Shown: positions 1-7,664 of the stretch, in pieces
Position numbering within the stretch: position 1 is the stretch's first letter
Layout: each line of letters begins with the position of its first letter
NCBI GenBank assembly: GCA_025929805.1
Contig: JAICPP010000024.1
Span: 1-22,755 of the forward strand
Reading direction: 5' to 3'
Length of the DNA: 22,755 nucleotides
DNA from: Gemmatimonadales bacterium
GTDB lineage: Bacteria > Gemmatimonadota > Gemmatimonadetes > Gemmatimonadales > GWC2-71-9
Position numbers and translations under genes: made by a program
The notes under the pieces: generated by a model
The model's database searches: none
What the model was told of the DNA's origin: nothing
Seen by the model: the letters and a program-made list of their open reading frames with translations, nothing else

Positions 1-401
1 CGGCCAACGGCCGTGGTCTCGTCGACGATCTGCTCCAGGATGTCGTCCAGGCTCAGGATTCCGACCACCGCACTTGCCTCGCCGGTCACGACCAGGCGCC
101 GAACGCCCAGCTGCGCCATCCGAGCCATCGCTTCGTTGACCGGAGTGTACTCCTCCACGGAATGGACCGGAGTACTCATGATTTCCGAGATCGGTGTTTC
201 GCTCGGATCAAAGCGGGCGGCGACGCACCGAAGTGCTATGTCACGGTCGGTGACGACGCCTACCGCTTGCCTGGGGTGAGCGCTTCCCAGCACGACCAGA
301 GTCCCCACGTCGTGGTCGGCCATTCGCTGCGCGGCCGTCCGGATGTTTTCGCCCCCCATCGCGGTCGCAACTACGCGGCTACAGATCCTTCCTACTGACA
401 T
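1..401 (-). CDS. CBS-domain pair protein (3' end beyond window)
   Basis: The minus strand reads ATG at 401-399 and stays open to the window edge, giving 133 residues without a stop. A strong AGGAGG lies 4 nt before the ATG, which fixes the start. Two CBS motifs are visible: residues ~10-55 containing 'VGTLVVLG' and 'AVGVVTDRDIALR', and ~72-125 containing 'IMSTPVHSV', 'LGVRRLVVTG' and 'VVGILSLDDILEQIV'. CBS pairs (Bateman modules) usually bind adenine nucleotides and sense energy state; stand-alone two-CBS proteins are common in stress regulons. No extra domain is seen before the cut, and since the second CBS motif is nearly finished the protein is probably only 140-150 aa. It is divergent from a second CBS gene at 570. 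The bound ligand cannot be predicted from this sequence. Confidence 0.9.
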   Translation of the reverse strand, partial: MSVGRICSRVVATAMGGENIRTAAQRMADHDVGTLVVLGSAHPRQAVGVVTDRDIALRCVAARFDPSETPISEIMSTPVHSVEEYTPVNEAMARMAQLGVRRLVVTGEASAVVGILSLDDILEQIVDETTAVG

Positions 402-451
402 ATGGCCTCCTGGCTCGACCCATGATTGACTCGAATGTCTCTCGCAGCCTC

Positions 452-496
452 AATTTCGGGCCCACCGCGTGAAGGAAGCATGAGACCGCGTCAGAA
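452..496 (-). promoter_or_regulatory. Degenerate 11-bp direct-repeat promoter of CBS-1
   Basis: Reading the minus strand, units TTCTG (starts 496), TCTCA (485) and CTTCA (474) are spaced 11 bp apart. A -10-like GAAATT occupies 457-452, 17 nt after the start of the last unit, the same spacing as at the stronger sites in this window. Only the last unit matches well, so this is a weaker member of the motif family. It faces the CBS-1 start at 401. Confidence 0.35.
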
Positions 497-501
497 GAAG
501 G

Positions 502-546
502 CTTCACGCCACCTTCAGCCTCGGTTCAACGGCGGATGGAGAGCTT
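502..546 (+). promoter_or_regulatory. 11-bp direct-repeat promoter of CBS-2/L,D-transpeptidase
   Basis: Three units, CTTCAC (502), CTTCAG (513) and GTTCAA (524), follow one another at exactly 11 bp. A weak -10-like GAGCTT lies at 541-546, 17 nt after the start of the third unit. The CBS-2 start is at 570. The layout fits an activator of the OmpR/PhoB family bound over the -35 region. No response regulator is encoded in the window. Confidence 0.6.
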
Positions 547-569
547 GGGAGTGCATTCCAGGAGGAGCC

Positions 570-971
570 ATGCGGGTAAGCGACATGATGCAGACGGAAG
601 TCCAGGCGGTGTCGGTGGATACCCCGGCGAACGATGTGTTCGTCACCTTGGCCGACGAGCGAATTTCGGCGCTCCCGGTGGTCGACAACTCCGGGCGCCT
701 GGTGGGAGTGATCTCCAGGAGCGATATCCTGGCGGCGGAGGAGGAAGCCGAGGAGGAGACCACGCGCCAGGCATTGCTCCGTGACACTCCAGTGCAGGAT
801 CTCATGACTGCTCCGGCGCTCACGATTGCTCCGGACGCGAGTGTAAGAGACGCGGCAAGACAAATGCTTGCCGCCGGTGTACACCGGCTCGTGGTCACGG
901 ACCGGGACCGCGTGGTGGGTGTCATCTCAACCACGGATATCGTGAGTGCGGTGGCAGCGGGTCGGCTGTAG
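570..971 (+). CDS. CBS-domain pair protein
   Basis: This 133-aa protein is almost entirely two CBS motifs. The first covers residues ~1-53 ('VSDMMQTEVQAVSVDT', 'ISALPVVDNSGRLVGVISRSDIL') and the second ~73-130 ('VQDLMTAPALTIAPDA', 'VHRLVVTDRDRVVGVISTTDIV'). An acidic linker, 'AAEEEAEEETT', joins them. The ATG at 570 is chosen over an upstream in-frame start at 426 because an AGGAGGAG precedes it and homology begins at once. CBS pairs commonly sense AMP/ATP-type ligands; the partner here is unknown. It is small, like Hrp1-type dormancy CBS proteins (family knowledge; the link is inference). Its last 26 bases overlap the GTG start of the downstream L,D-transpeptidase, suggesting translational coupling. 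A clear three-unit direct repeat lies upstream at 502-528. Confidence 0.93.
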   Translation: MRVSDMMQTEVQAVSVDTPANDVFVTLADERISALPVVDNSGRLVGVISRSDILAAEEEAEEETTRQALLRDTPVQDLMTAPALTIAPDASVRDAARQMLAAGVHRLVVTDRDRVVGVISTTDIVSAVAAGRL

Positions 972-2583
972 TTCCGGAACGCTCCTCCTGGTGAGCCTCT
1001 GCTCGCCGCCGATCGCAGAGGCACAGGATACCGTTGCTACTACGATCGAACAGCTGGTGGAATCGGCTCGGGTTCCCTGGGCGCGCTGGCCCGACTTCGC
1101 GCCCTATCTTGACGCGGTGGCCCGGGTCTATCCGGGTCCGACGCCGTCACCGGTGTGGTTCGATGGTCTCCATCTCATTGCTCAAAGCCGAACAGCCGTT
1201 GCTGCGTTGCTCGCCGCTGATACTCACGGCCTCGACCCGGGCGACTATGATGCCGACCTGCTCGCGGAGTGGGCGCGCCGATCCGTTCGGGTGCCACTAG
1301 CTGCCGTCGAGCGGGCCCACTTCGATGTTCTACTCAGCGTGAACTTGATTCGCCTGCTCGACGACCTCCGGTCGGGCCGGCTGCATCGGGCGCTGCTTCC
1401 GTCTCCCACCCAGATCCCTGCCCGGCTGGACCTGGGGGTGGCGCTAACCGAGGCGCTTGCGGGCGATTCCCTGCCCAGAATGATTGCCGCCGCTTCCCCA
1501 CGATTGGCCCAATACCAGAACCTGCAGCGCCTCCTTGTCCAGTATCGCCGCCTGGCGAATGACACGCTTCTCCGTCGTTTCACCAGCCGGACCTTGCTCT
1601 CCACCACACCGGCCGAGCCGCTCTCCGCCGTGCGCCGGCTTCTGGCTGCAACCGGCGACCTCTCACCGGACTCAGCGGCCGACTCCGCTGCGGGATCGAT
1701 GGTGCAGGCAATACGACGCTTCCAATCCCGGCACGGGCTTCCACCCACTGGACGGCTGGATCCGTCGACCATTGCCGAGCTCAGCACGCCATTCGACCAC
1801 CGGGTTCGACAAATTGAGCTCGCGCTCGAGCGGCTGCGGTGGCTCCCGCCGATCGGGCCCCAGCCCTTTGTGGTGGTAAACGTCCCAGCATTCCAGCTCT
1901 TCGCGTTCGACTCGGTGGGAGGGAGGGGGGCGCCCGTCCTCTCGATGAAGGTCATAGTGGGGAAGGCTCTGGATAAGCGAACACCGCTGCTGTTCGAGCA
2001 GATGCGCTATCTGGAGTTCCGGCCCACCTGGAATGTGCCCCGGACCATTCTGATGGAAGAGATCATGCCGCAGCTCCGACGAGATCCGGACCACCTGCGC
2101 CGAAATCGTATGGAGCTGATAGGCCCCCGTGACCGGGTGATCGGAAGCCGGGTCTCCGCCGAACTACTGGATAGTCTCGAGCGTGGTGAGCTCCGGGTGC
2201 GGCAGCGCCCCGGCGGTGAGAACCCCTTGGGAAGCGTGAAGTTCGTGTTTCCCAATGCGGCAAATGTCTATCTCCACGCTACCCCGAGAACCGAGCTGTT
2301 TGCCCACAGCAGGAGAGACTTCAGTCACGGGTGCATTCGAGTCGAGGACCCGACGGCGCTCGCCGCCTGGGTGTTGCGAGATCAGCCCCGTTGGTCCCGC
2401 GATAGCGTCATCGCAGCTCAAAAGGGCAAAGTCACCTCACGCGCAATGCTCACTCGGCCGATCCCAGTGGTGATCTTCTATACCACCGCGGTAGCCACCC
2501 CCATGGGTGGTGTCTGGTTTTTCCAGGACATCTACCGGCATGACCAGGAGCTCGACGAAGCGCTACGCGGGGCCCCTCTGTGA
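946..2583 (+). CDS. Secreted L,D-transpeptidase (YcbB/LdtD-like)
   Basis: This 545-aa protein cross-links peptidoglycan in the periplasm. Residues ~1-27 look like a signal peptide: an R-containing start, hydrophobic 'GTLLLVSLC', and a cleavage region 'IAEAQ'. Residues ~30-240 resemble the helical scaffold region of large YcbB-type enzymes. A peptidoglycan-binding motif follows at ~248-280 ('AIRRFQSRHGLPPTGRLDPST'). The YkuD catalytic domain runs from ~305 to the end, with 'SHGCIRVEDP' placing His461 and the catalytic Cys463. The GTG at 946 lies inside the CBS-2 gene and has no clear Shine-Dalgarno, but it gives a proper signal peptide, so I prefer it and infer translational coupling. L,D-transpeptidases make 3-3 cross-links that strengthen walls of non-growing or stressed cells (family knowledge), which suits the stress context. 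Confidence 0.9.
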   Translation: MRWQRVGCSSGTLLLVSLCSPPIAEAQDTVATTIEQLVESARVPWARWPDFAPYLDAVARVYPGPTPSPVWFDGLHLIAQSRTAVAALLAADTHGLDPGDYDADLLAEWARRSVRVPLAAVERAHFDVLLSVNLIRLLDDLRSGRLHRALLPSPTQIPARLDLGVALTEALAGDSLPRMIAAASPRLAQYQNLQRLLVQYRRLANDTLLRRFTSRTLLSTTPAEPLSAVRRLLAATGDLSPDSAADSAAGSMVQAIRRFQSRHGLPPTGRLDPSTIAELSTPFDHRVRQIELALERLRWLPPIGPQPFVVVNVPAFQLFAFDSVGGRGAPVLSMKVIVGKALDKRTPLLFEQMRYLEFRPTWNVPRTILMEEIMPQLRRDPDHLRRNRMELIGPRDRVIGSRVSAELLDSLERGELRVRQRPGGENPLGSVKFVFPNAANVYLHATPRTELFAHSRRDFSHGCIRVEDPTALAAWVLRDQPRWSRDSVIAAQKGKVTSRAMLTRPIPVVIFYTTAVATPMGGVWFFQDIYRHDQELDEALRGAPL

Positions 2584-2589
2584 AGAGAT

Positions 2590-2634
2590 CTTCACGCTCG
2601 CTTCAGCGGTGATTCGGCTGGGTTGATCCATCCT
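2590..2634 (+). promoter_or_regulatory. 11-bp direct-repeat promoter of the ABC exporter operon
   Basis: Units CTTCAC (2590), CTTCAG (2601) and ATTCGG (2612) are 11 bp apart and begin 7 nt after the transpeptidase stop. A -10-like CATCCT occupies 2629-2634, 17 nt after the start of the last unit. The exporter ATPase starts at 2671. The site gives this operon its own regulated promoter, separate from the CBS-2/transpeptidase unit. Confidence 0.62.
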
Positions 2635-2670
2635 TGATGCTGCAGGCATAACCCGAAACGGAGCGTGGCC

Positions 2671-3426
2671 ATGGCCATCGCCCAATCTTGGGCGCCAAGG
2701 TTGACTCATCCGCCGGCGGATCGTGACACGGTCCTCCAGACGGTCGCCCTCACCAAGACATACCGCATGGGCGAGGTGGATGTCCACGCGTTGCGGGGTG
2801 TGGACCTGGCCCTGCAGGAGGGCGAGTTCATGGTGCTGCTGGGAGTATCGGGGAGCGGGAAGTCGACGCTGCTCAACATTCTGGGCGGGCTCGATGTGCC
2901 CACCAGCGGACGGGTGTACTACCGGGGTGGCGAGCTCACCGGAGCCAGTGAGGCGGAGCTCACGCGCTACCGCCGCTATCATGTGGGATTCGTGTTTCAG
3001 TTCTACAACCTGGTGCCGAGCCTCACGGCCAGAGAGAATGTCGCGCTGGTTACCGAGATCGTCCCGGATCCCTTCGAGCCTGAGGAGGTGCTCGAGCTGG
3101 TTGGGCTGGGCGACCGGCTGGACCACTTCCCGGCTCAGCTCTCCGGTGGCGAGCAGCAACGAGTGGCCATCGCCCGCGCCGTCGCGAAACGGCCGGACAT
3201 CCTGCTCTGCGACGAGCCAACCGGTGCCCTCGACTACGCTACCGGCAAGCTGGTCCTGGCCGCCATCGACCTGGTGAACCGCGAGCTCGGAACAACGACC
3301 GCAGTCATCACTCACAACGCTCCGATCGCCTCAATCGCCGATCGGGTCATAACGCTGGGCGATGGTCGCGTTGTTCACGAGCAACGAAACCCGGTGAAGG
3401 CATCGGCGGGCGGGCTGCAATGGTGA
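2671..3426 (+). CDS. ABC transporter ATP-binding protein (MacB/LolD/DevA class)
   Basis: This is the ATPase subunit of an FtsX-type ABC system. With the ATG at 2671 (GGAG 7 nt upstream) it has 251 aa; a GTG at 2665 is an alternative. Walker A 'GVSGSGKST' is at residues 58-66. The Q-loop region contains 'VGFVFQFYNLVPSLTARENV', a sequence typical of the LolD/MacB branch. The signature 'LSGGEQQR' starts at ~157, Walker B 'ILLCDEPTGALD' starts at ~177 with the catalytic Glu182, and the H-loop is 'VITHN'. All catalytic motifs are intact. The stop overlaps the permease start (ATGGTGA), so the two are coupled. The substrate cannot be read from the ATPase. Confidence 0.95.
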   Translation: MAIAQSWAPRLTHPPADRDTVLQTVALTKTYRMGEVDVHALRGVDLALQEGEFMVLLGVSGSGKSTLLNILGGLDVPTSGRVYYRGGELTGASEAELTRYRRYHVGFVFQFYNLVPSLTARENVALVTEIVPDPFEPEEVLELVGLGDRLDHFPAQLSGGEQQRVAIARAVAKRPDILLCDEPTGALDYATGKLVLAAIDLVNRELGTTTAVITHNAPIASIADRVITLGDGRVVHEQRNPVKASAGGLQW

Positions 3427-5789
3427 GCGCTCTCAATCGGAAGCTGTTCCGGGACCTCCTTCACCTCAAAGGGCAGGTAATCACCGTGGCGTTAGTGGTG
3501 GCCTGCGGCATATCCGGCTATGTGGCTTTTCAGAGCACCTGGGACTCCTTGGAGTACACCAAGGGCTCCTATTACGCGCGATACCGCTTTGCCGATGCCT
3601 TCATACACCTCAAGCGTGCACCAGAATCGGTCGCCAACCGGCTGGAAGGCATCGGCGGGGTGGCTCGGGTGTATACCCGCATCGTCCAGGACATCAATCT
3701 GCCAATTGCCCGGCTAGTGCAGCCGCCCATTGGCGAAATCGTGAGCCTCCCTTCGACCGGCCAGCCACCTTTGAATCAGCTTGTACTGGAGGCCGGCAGA
3801 CTGCCCGAGACGGACCGAGAGGACGAGGCCGTGCTTCTCACCGCATTCGCGCAGCGGTTCCGGATCCAGCCAGGGGACACCCTGCCGGCCGTAGTGAACG
3901 GCACCCTCCGAACCCTCCAGATTGTAGGATTGGCCAGCTCGCCCGAGTATGTCTATCCCATCCCACCCGGCGGACAGTTTCAGGCCGATGACGAACGTTT
4001 CGCGGTGCTCTGGATGCGGCGCCATGCGATTGCACCGGCGTTCCAGATGGAAGGGGCATTCAACGACGCGGTGTTCGCGCTCCAGCCTGGAGTGTCGGAG
4101 ACTCCTATTCTGCGGGAGACCGAGCGGATCCTGGAACCGTACGGGGGCCTCACGGCCGTCGGGCGGGCACGCCAAACCTCCAACTACGTCGTTGAGCAGG
4201 AGATGGAGCAGCTCCGCGCCTGGGCCACCGTCGTACCGCTCATCTTCCTGAGCGTATCCGCGTTTCTCGTCAACGTGGTGCTCTCGAGACTGGTGAGTCT
4301 CCAAAGGCCTGAGATCGCAACGTTGAAGGCCGTGGGCTACTCGAACTGGGAAGTGGGGCTTCACTTCTTCGAGCTGGTCGGCGTCTTCGTCCTGCTCGGC
4401 TCGGTGCTCGGGGTGGCCCTGGGAGCCGTGCTCGGGCGCGGTCTAACCAGCCTTTACACCGATGTCTTCCACTTTCCGTGGTTCACGTATCGGGTCTCGC
4501 CTGGAGTGATCGTGGCAGGGACCCTGATCAGCCTGATCTCGGCGATGGTCGGGGCTGCTTCAGCGGTGCGACAGGTAGTCACCCTTACGCCGGCCGAAGC
4601 CATGCGACCCGCCTCGCCGGCCGTATATCGTCCTCTCCTCTCCGAGCGCCTCGGCCTGGCATGGCTCATTTCCCAGTCCGGCCGGATGGTGATTCGGGAG
4701 CTGGAGCGAAGGCCCTTGCGGACGCTCCTCTCGGCCACGGGAATTGCGGCGGCTATAGCCATTCTTGTGGTCGGGCGCATCAGCCAGGACGCCTTCGAAC
4801 TGGTCATCGACACCCAATTTCAGCGTGCCTGGCGGGAGGACCTCAGCGTGGACTTCCGGGAGCCCTTGCCCCGGCGCGCGGTCTTGGAGCTGGCCCATTT
4901 GCCGGGCATCTACCGGGCGGAAGGGCTGCGCACCCTGGGAGTACGGGCTCAGGTCGGCGCCGTGACTCGAGACGTGGCGTTACAGGCTTACCAGGACGAT
5001 GCCGAGCTTCGGCGGGTGCTGGATCGCCAGGGCCGGGTTGTCCCACTCCCGCCAGACGGCGCTCTGCTCAGCGAGCAGCTCGCCAGCGCGTTACGGGTGC
5101 AGCCCGGTAATGTGGTCGCTGTCAAGCAGCTCGACGGAGAGCGCAGGACCTATCCGGTTCGAGTCGCGGGTCTGGTCGATGACTTGGCCGGGCTACAGAT
5201 CTACATGCGCAGTGGGGCCCTGGAAGCAATGCTGGGGGAAGATCCCAGCGCGAACACCGCACTGCTCAAGGTCGACCCTCGCCAACTGGTAGGCGTCCAG
5301 CACCGTCTGAATGACATGCCTCAGGTCGCCGCGATAACTAGCCGCGCCGCCATCATCCGGCGCTTTCGGGAGCAAAGCGGCACGTCCATGCTCATCATCT
5401 CGGCCGTGCTGAGTGCATTCGCGGCGACCATAGCGGTCGGGGTGGTCTATAACAACGCGAGGGTGGCGCTCTCCGCCCGGAGCCGTGATCTGGCAAGTCT
5501 CCGGGTACTCGGCTTCACCCGAACGGAGATTTCGGGCGTCCTACTCTCGGAGCTCGCCTTGCAAGTGCTGTTGGCACTTCCACTCGGTGTGCTGCTGAGC
5601 CGGTGGTTCACAGCCTGGGTGGTCTCGATCGTTCATCCTGAGCTGTTCCGGCTTCCCGCGGAGGTCTCGCCTCAGCGCCTGGCGTTTGCCGTGTTGGTCA
5701 CCTTGATCGCTGCGGCTGCCAGCGGGTTGCTGGTGCGGCACAAGCTGGATCACCTGGATTTGGTTGCGGTACTCAAGACGAGGGAATGA
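3420..5789 (+). CDS. FtsX-like ABC transporter permease
   Basis: This 789-aa membrane protein has the duplicated FtsX layout. I see hydrophobic segments near residues 20-37, 268-290, 318-345, 361-385, 435-455, 657-682, 704-730 and 754-776: two sets of four transmembrane helices, each with a large extracytoplasmic domain (~40-265 and ~456-655) after its first helix. Both FtsX cores carry the usual 'ALKAVGYSNWEVG' / 'SLRVLGFTRTEISG' loop that contacts the ATPase. Such permeases usually work mechanically with a periplasmic adaptor, exporting lipids, lipoproteins, peptides or drugs. It overlaps the ATPase gene by 7 bp and shares an ATGA overlap with the adaptor gene, so the three are one operon. 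Substrate unknown. Confidence 0.93.
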   Translation: MVSALNRKLFRDLLHLKGQVITVALVVACGISGYVAFQSTWDSLEYTKGSYYARYRFADAFIHLKRAPESVANRLEGIGGVARVYTRIVQDINLPIARLVQPPIGEIVSLPSTGQPPLNQLVLEAGRLPETDREDEAVLLTAFAQRFRIQPGDTLPAVVNGTLRTLQIVGLASSPEYVYPIPPGGQFQADDERFAVLWMRRHAIAPAFQMEGAFNDAVFALQPGVSETPILRETERILEPYGGLTAVGRARQTSNYVVEQEMEQLRAWATVVPLIFLSVSAFLVNVVLSRLVSLQRPEIATLKAVGYSNWEVGLHFFELVGVFVLLGSVLGVALGAVLGRGLTSLYTDVFHFPWFTYRVSPGVIVAGTLISLISAMVGAASAVRQVVTLTPAEAMRPASPAVYRPLLSERLGLAWLISQSGRMVIRELERRPLRTLLSATGIAAAIAILVVGRISQDAFELVIDTQFQRAWREDLSVDFREPLPRRAVLELAHLPGIYRAEGLRTLGVRAQVGAVTRDVALQAYQDDAELRRVLDRQGRVVPLPPDGALLSEQLASALRVQPGNVVAVKQLDGERRTYPVRVAGLVDDLAGLQIYMRSGALEAMLGEDPSANTALLKVDPRQLVGVQHRLNDMPQVAAITSRAAIIRRFREQSGTSMLIISAVLSAFAATIAVGVVYNNARVALSARSRDLASLRVLGFTRTEISGVLLSELALQVLLALPLGVLLSRWFTAWVVSIVHPELFRLPAEVSPQRLAFAVLVTLIAAAASGLLVRHKLDHLDLVAVLKTRE

Positions 5790-7111
5790 CCATGGCTGAC
5801 GAGATGTTCGACTCAACGCCCACCGCGGTATTGTCAGCCGAGACCATCGCGCCGGGGACAGCTCCGGTCCCGACCGAGAAAGTGGCAGTTTCACTTCGCC
5901 GGGGTCGTCCAGCAGCGAGGTCGAAGAACAGCTGGCGAACCAAGCGGATGGCCTGGCTCCTAGTGGGTGCCGGTCTGGCGACGGCCGTCGCCGTCGGTTT
6001 ACGGCCTCACCCGGTACCGGTGGAGACTGCCGTGGTAAGCAGCGGAACGCTGGTGGTCACGGTGGATGAGGATGGCCGCACCCGAGTGAAGGATCGGTAC
6101 CTGATCTCGGCACCGCTTGCCGGCACGGTGCCGAGGATGGCGCTCGAAGCGGGGGATTCGGTGGCGCGGGGCGCGTTGGTGGCCCGGATCGTTCCGACGG
6201 CAGCCCCGCTACTCGACCCGCGCTCCCGGGCCGAGTCCCAGGCGAGGATCGCTGCGGCGCGAGCCGCTGTGCGGCAGGCCGGCTCGGCCGTCGAGCGGGC
6301 CCGGGCCGCCTCTGACTTGGCCAGCCGGGAAGCCACCCGACAGCGAAACCTGCTCCGGGACGGCGCGGCTGCGTCGCAGGTGGTGGAGCAGGCCGAGACT
6401 ACGGAGCGGATGCGCCGCGAGGAGCTGGTCAGCGCCGAGTTTGGTCTCGAGGTGGCTGCCTCCGAGCTGCGTCTTGCCCAGGCGGCGTTCCAGAGAGTCG
6501 GTGCTGCGGTGCGGGAAGAGTTTCCGGTGAGGGCGCCCGTGAGTGGACGGATCCTTCGGGTGCTGCACGAGAGCGAGGGGGTGGTGCAGCCCGGCACGCC
6601 ACTCCTGGAGATCGGGAATCCAATGGTGCTCGAGGTTGTCGTGGACGTTCTCACGACCGATGCAGTGGGCATTCGGCCAGGTGCCCCGGTGCGGATCGAC
6701 CGATGGGGCGGGGACTCCACGCTCAGCGGTCACGTTCACCGAATCGAGCCCTCGGCCTTCACTCGCCTATCCGCCCTTGGCGTGGAAGAGCAGCGGGTGA
6801 ACGTCGTCATTGATCTCGATCCACCTTACCAACGCTGGGGCCGGCTCGGTGACGGCTACCGGGTCGAGGCGAGTATCGTCGTGTGGGAGGGGCGCGATCG
6901 GCTGATCATTCCCGGCGGCGCGGTGTTCCGTCACGATGATGGCTGGGCTACCTACGTGGTGGAGGATGGGCGGGCTCGTCTCCGGCCCATTCGGGTGGGG
7001 CACCGCAATCCTGCCGCAATCGAGGTCCTCGGCGGCGTACATGCCGGAGAGCAGGTGGTCCTCTACCCGAGCGACAATGTCGTGGATGGCGCGCGTACTG
7101 AGATTCAGTGA
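5786..7111 (+). CDS. HlyD/RND-type periplasmic adaptor (membrane-fusion protein)
   Basis: This 441-aa adaptor starts with ATGA overlapping the permease stop. Residues ~1-50 are a polar cytoplasmic tail ending in a basic stretch, followed by one membrane anchor (~54-72). A split barrel-sandwich/lipoyl motif includes 'RYLISAPLAGTVPRMALEAGDSV' and 'FPVRAPVSGRILRVLHESEGVV'. Between these halves, ~148-238 is Ala/Arg/Glu-rich and forms the expected coiled-coil hairpin. A beta-barrel and membrane-proximal region follow to the end. Together with the upstream genes it makes a DevBCA/MacAB-like tripartite exporter. No TolC-type outer-membrane gene is present in the window, so that partner must be elsewhere. 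Its last bases overlap the convergent HEAT-like gene by 7 bp. Confidence 0.92.
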   Translation: MTMADEMFDSTPTAVLSAETIAPGTAPVPTEKVAVSLRRGRPAARSKNSWRTKRMAWLLVGAGLATAVAVGLRPHPVPVETAVVSSGTLVVTVDEDGRTRVKDRYLISAPLAGTVPRMALEAGDSVARGALVARIVPTAAPLLDPRSRAESQARIAAARAAVRQAGSAVERARAASDLASREATRQRNLLRDGAAASQVVEQAETTERMRREELVSAEFGLEVAASELRLAQAAFQRVGAAVREEFPVRAPVSGRILRVLHESEGVVQPGTPLLEIGNPMVLEVVVDVLTTDAVGIRPGAPVRIDRWGGDSTLSGHVHRIEPSAFTRLSALGVEEQRVNVVIDLDPPYQRWGRLGDGYRVEASIVVWEGRDRLIIPGGAVFRHDDGWATYVVEDGRARLRPIRVGHRNPAAIEVLGGVHAGEQVVLYPSDNVVDGARTEIQ

Positions 7112-7629
7112 GCTTGGGACCGCAACTCCCGAAGAAGCTTCCGTCCCCGACTCCGCATTGCCGGGCTTCCGGTTCGGGTGAGTTCCTCCAGCAATTTCAG
7201 CACCGGCCGGTGCAACCGCGGCTCCTGCAGCGCGAGATCCGCCAGGGCTTGCATCGACATGGTCTTAACGATCCGGCTCTCGTCCTTCAGATACTCGGTC
7301 AGGATTGCCAGCACCCCACTGCGCTCCGATGGCGTCAGGGAAAGCCGGGGGATCATCTGGGCCAGATGCCAGCGCACCTCCTGTTGCTCAGCCACTCTCG
7401 CCAGCTCGATCAGCCTGCGCTTATAGGGGAACAGGAGTTCTGGCCGGCGGGCGGTGACCTTCTCGCTGACATCCGAGCACCGCATCCTAATTAACGGATC
7501 GGGATCACTCATTCCGTCTACCAGAACGGCAAACTTCCCAGGGTCAGCCATAATCTGGTCCACGACGGCGGCCGCGGCGCCTATGGAGCGGCGGTCCCCG
7601 CCCTGGAGCGGGCGCAGCAGCGAGTCCAT
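7105..7629 (-). CDS. HEAT-like repeat protein
   Basis: This protein, about 174 aa from ATG 7629, is all alpha-helical in appearance, with helix pairs such as 'KFAVLVDGMSDPDPLIRMRCSDVSEKV', 'LARVAEQQEVRWHLAQMIPRL' and 'YLKDESRIVKTMSMQALADLAL', the pattern of HEAT/armadillo-type repeats. The frame is open further upstream to 7902, but that part lies inside the DUF4389 gene and shows no homology-like pattern, so I reject it. No catalytic motif is visible; such proteins act as binding scaffolds. It follows the DUF4389 gene by 35 bp and probably shares its transcript. No strong ribosome site precedes the ATG, so the start is uncertain. Confidence 0.72.
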   Translation of the reverse strand: MDSLLRPLQGGDRRSIGAAAAVVDQIMADPGKFAVLVDGMSDPDPLIRMRCSDVSEKVTARRPELLFPYKRRLIELARVAEQQEVRWHLAQMIPRLSLTPSERSGVLAILTEYLKDESRIVKTMSMQALADLALQEPRLHRPVLKLLEELTRTGSPAMRSRGRKLLRELRSQAH

Positions 7630-7664
7630 GTGAGCGGGCCCAATCCCGAGGTGGGCATGACCAT

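Noticed and set aside
504..1024. Long minus-strand open frames over the CBS-2 gene
   Set aside because: They are antisense shadows caused by high GC; they have no ribosome site or recognisable protein pattern, while the plus frame encodes clear CBS motifs.
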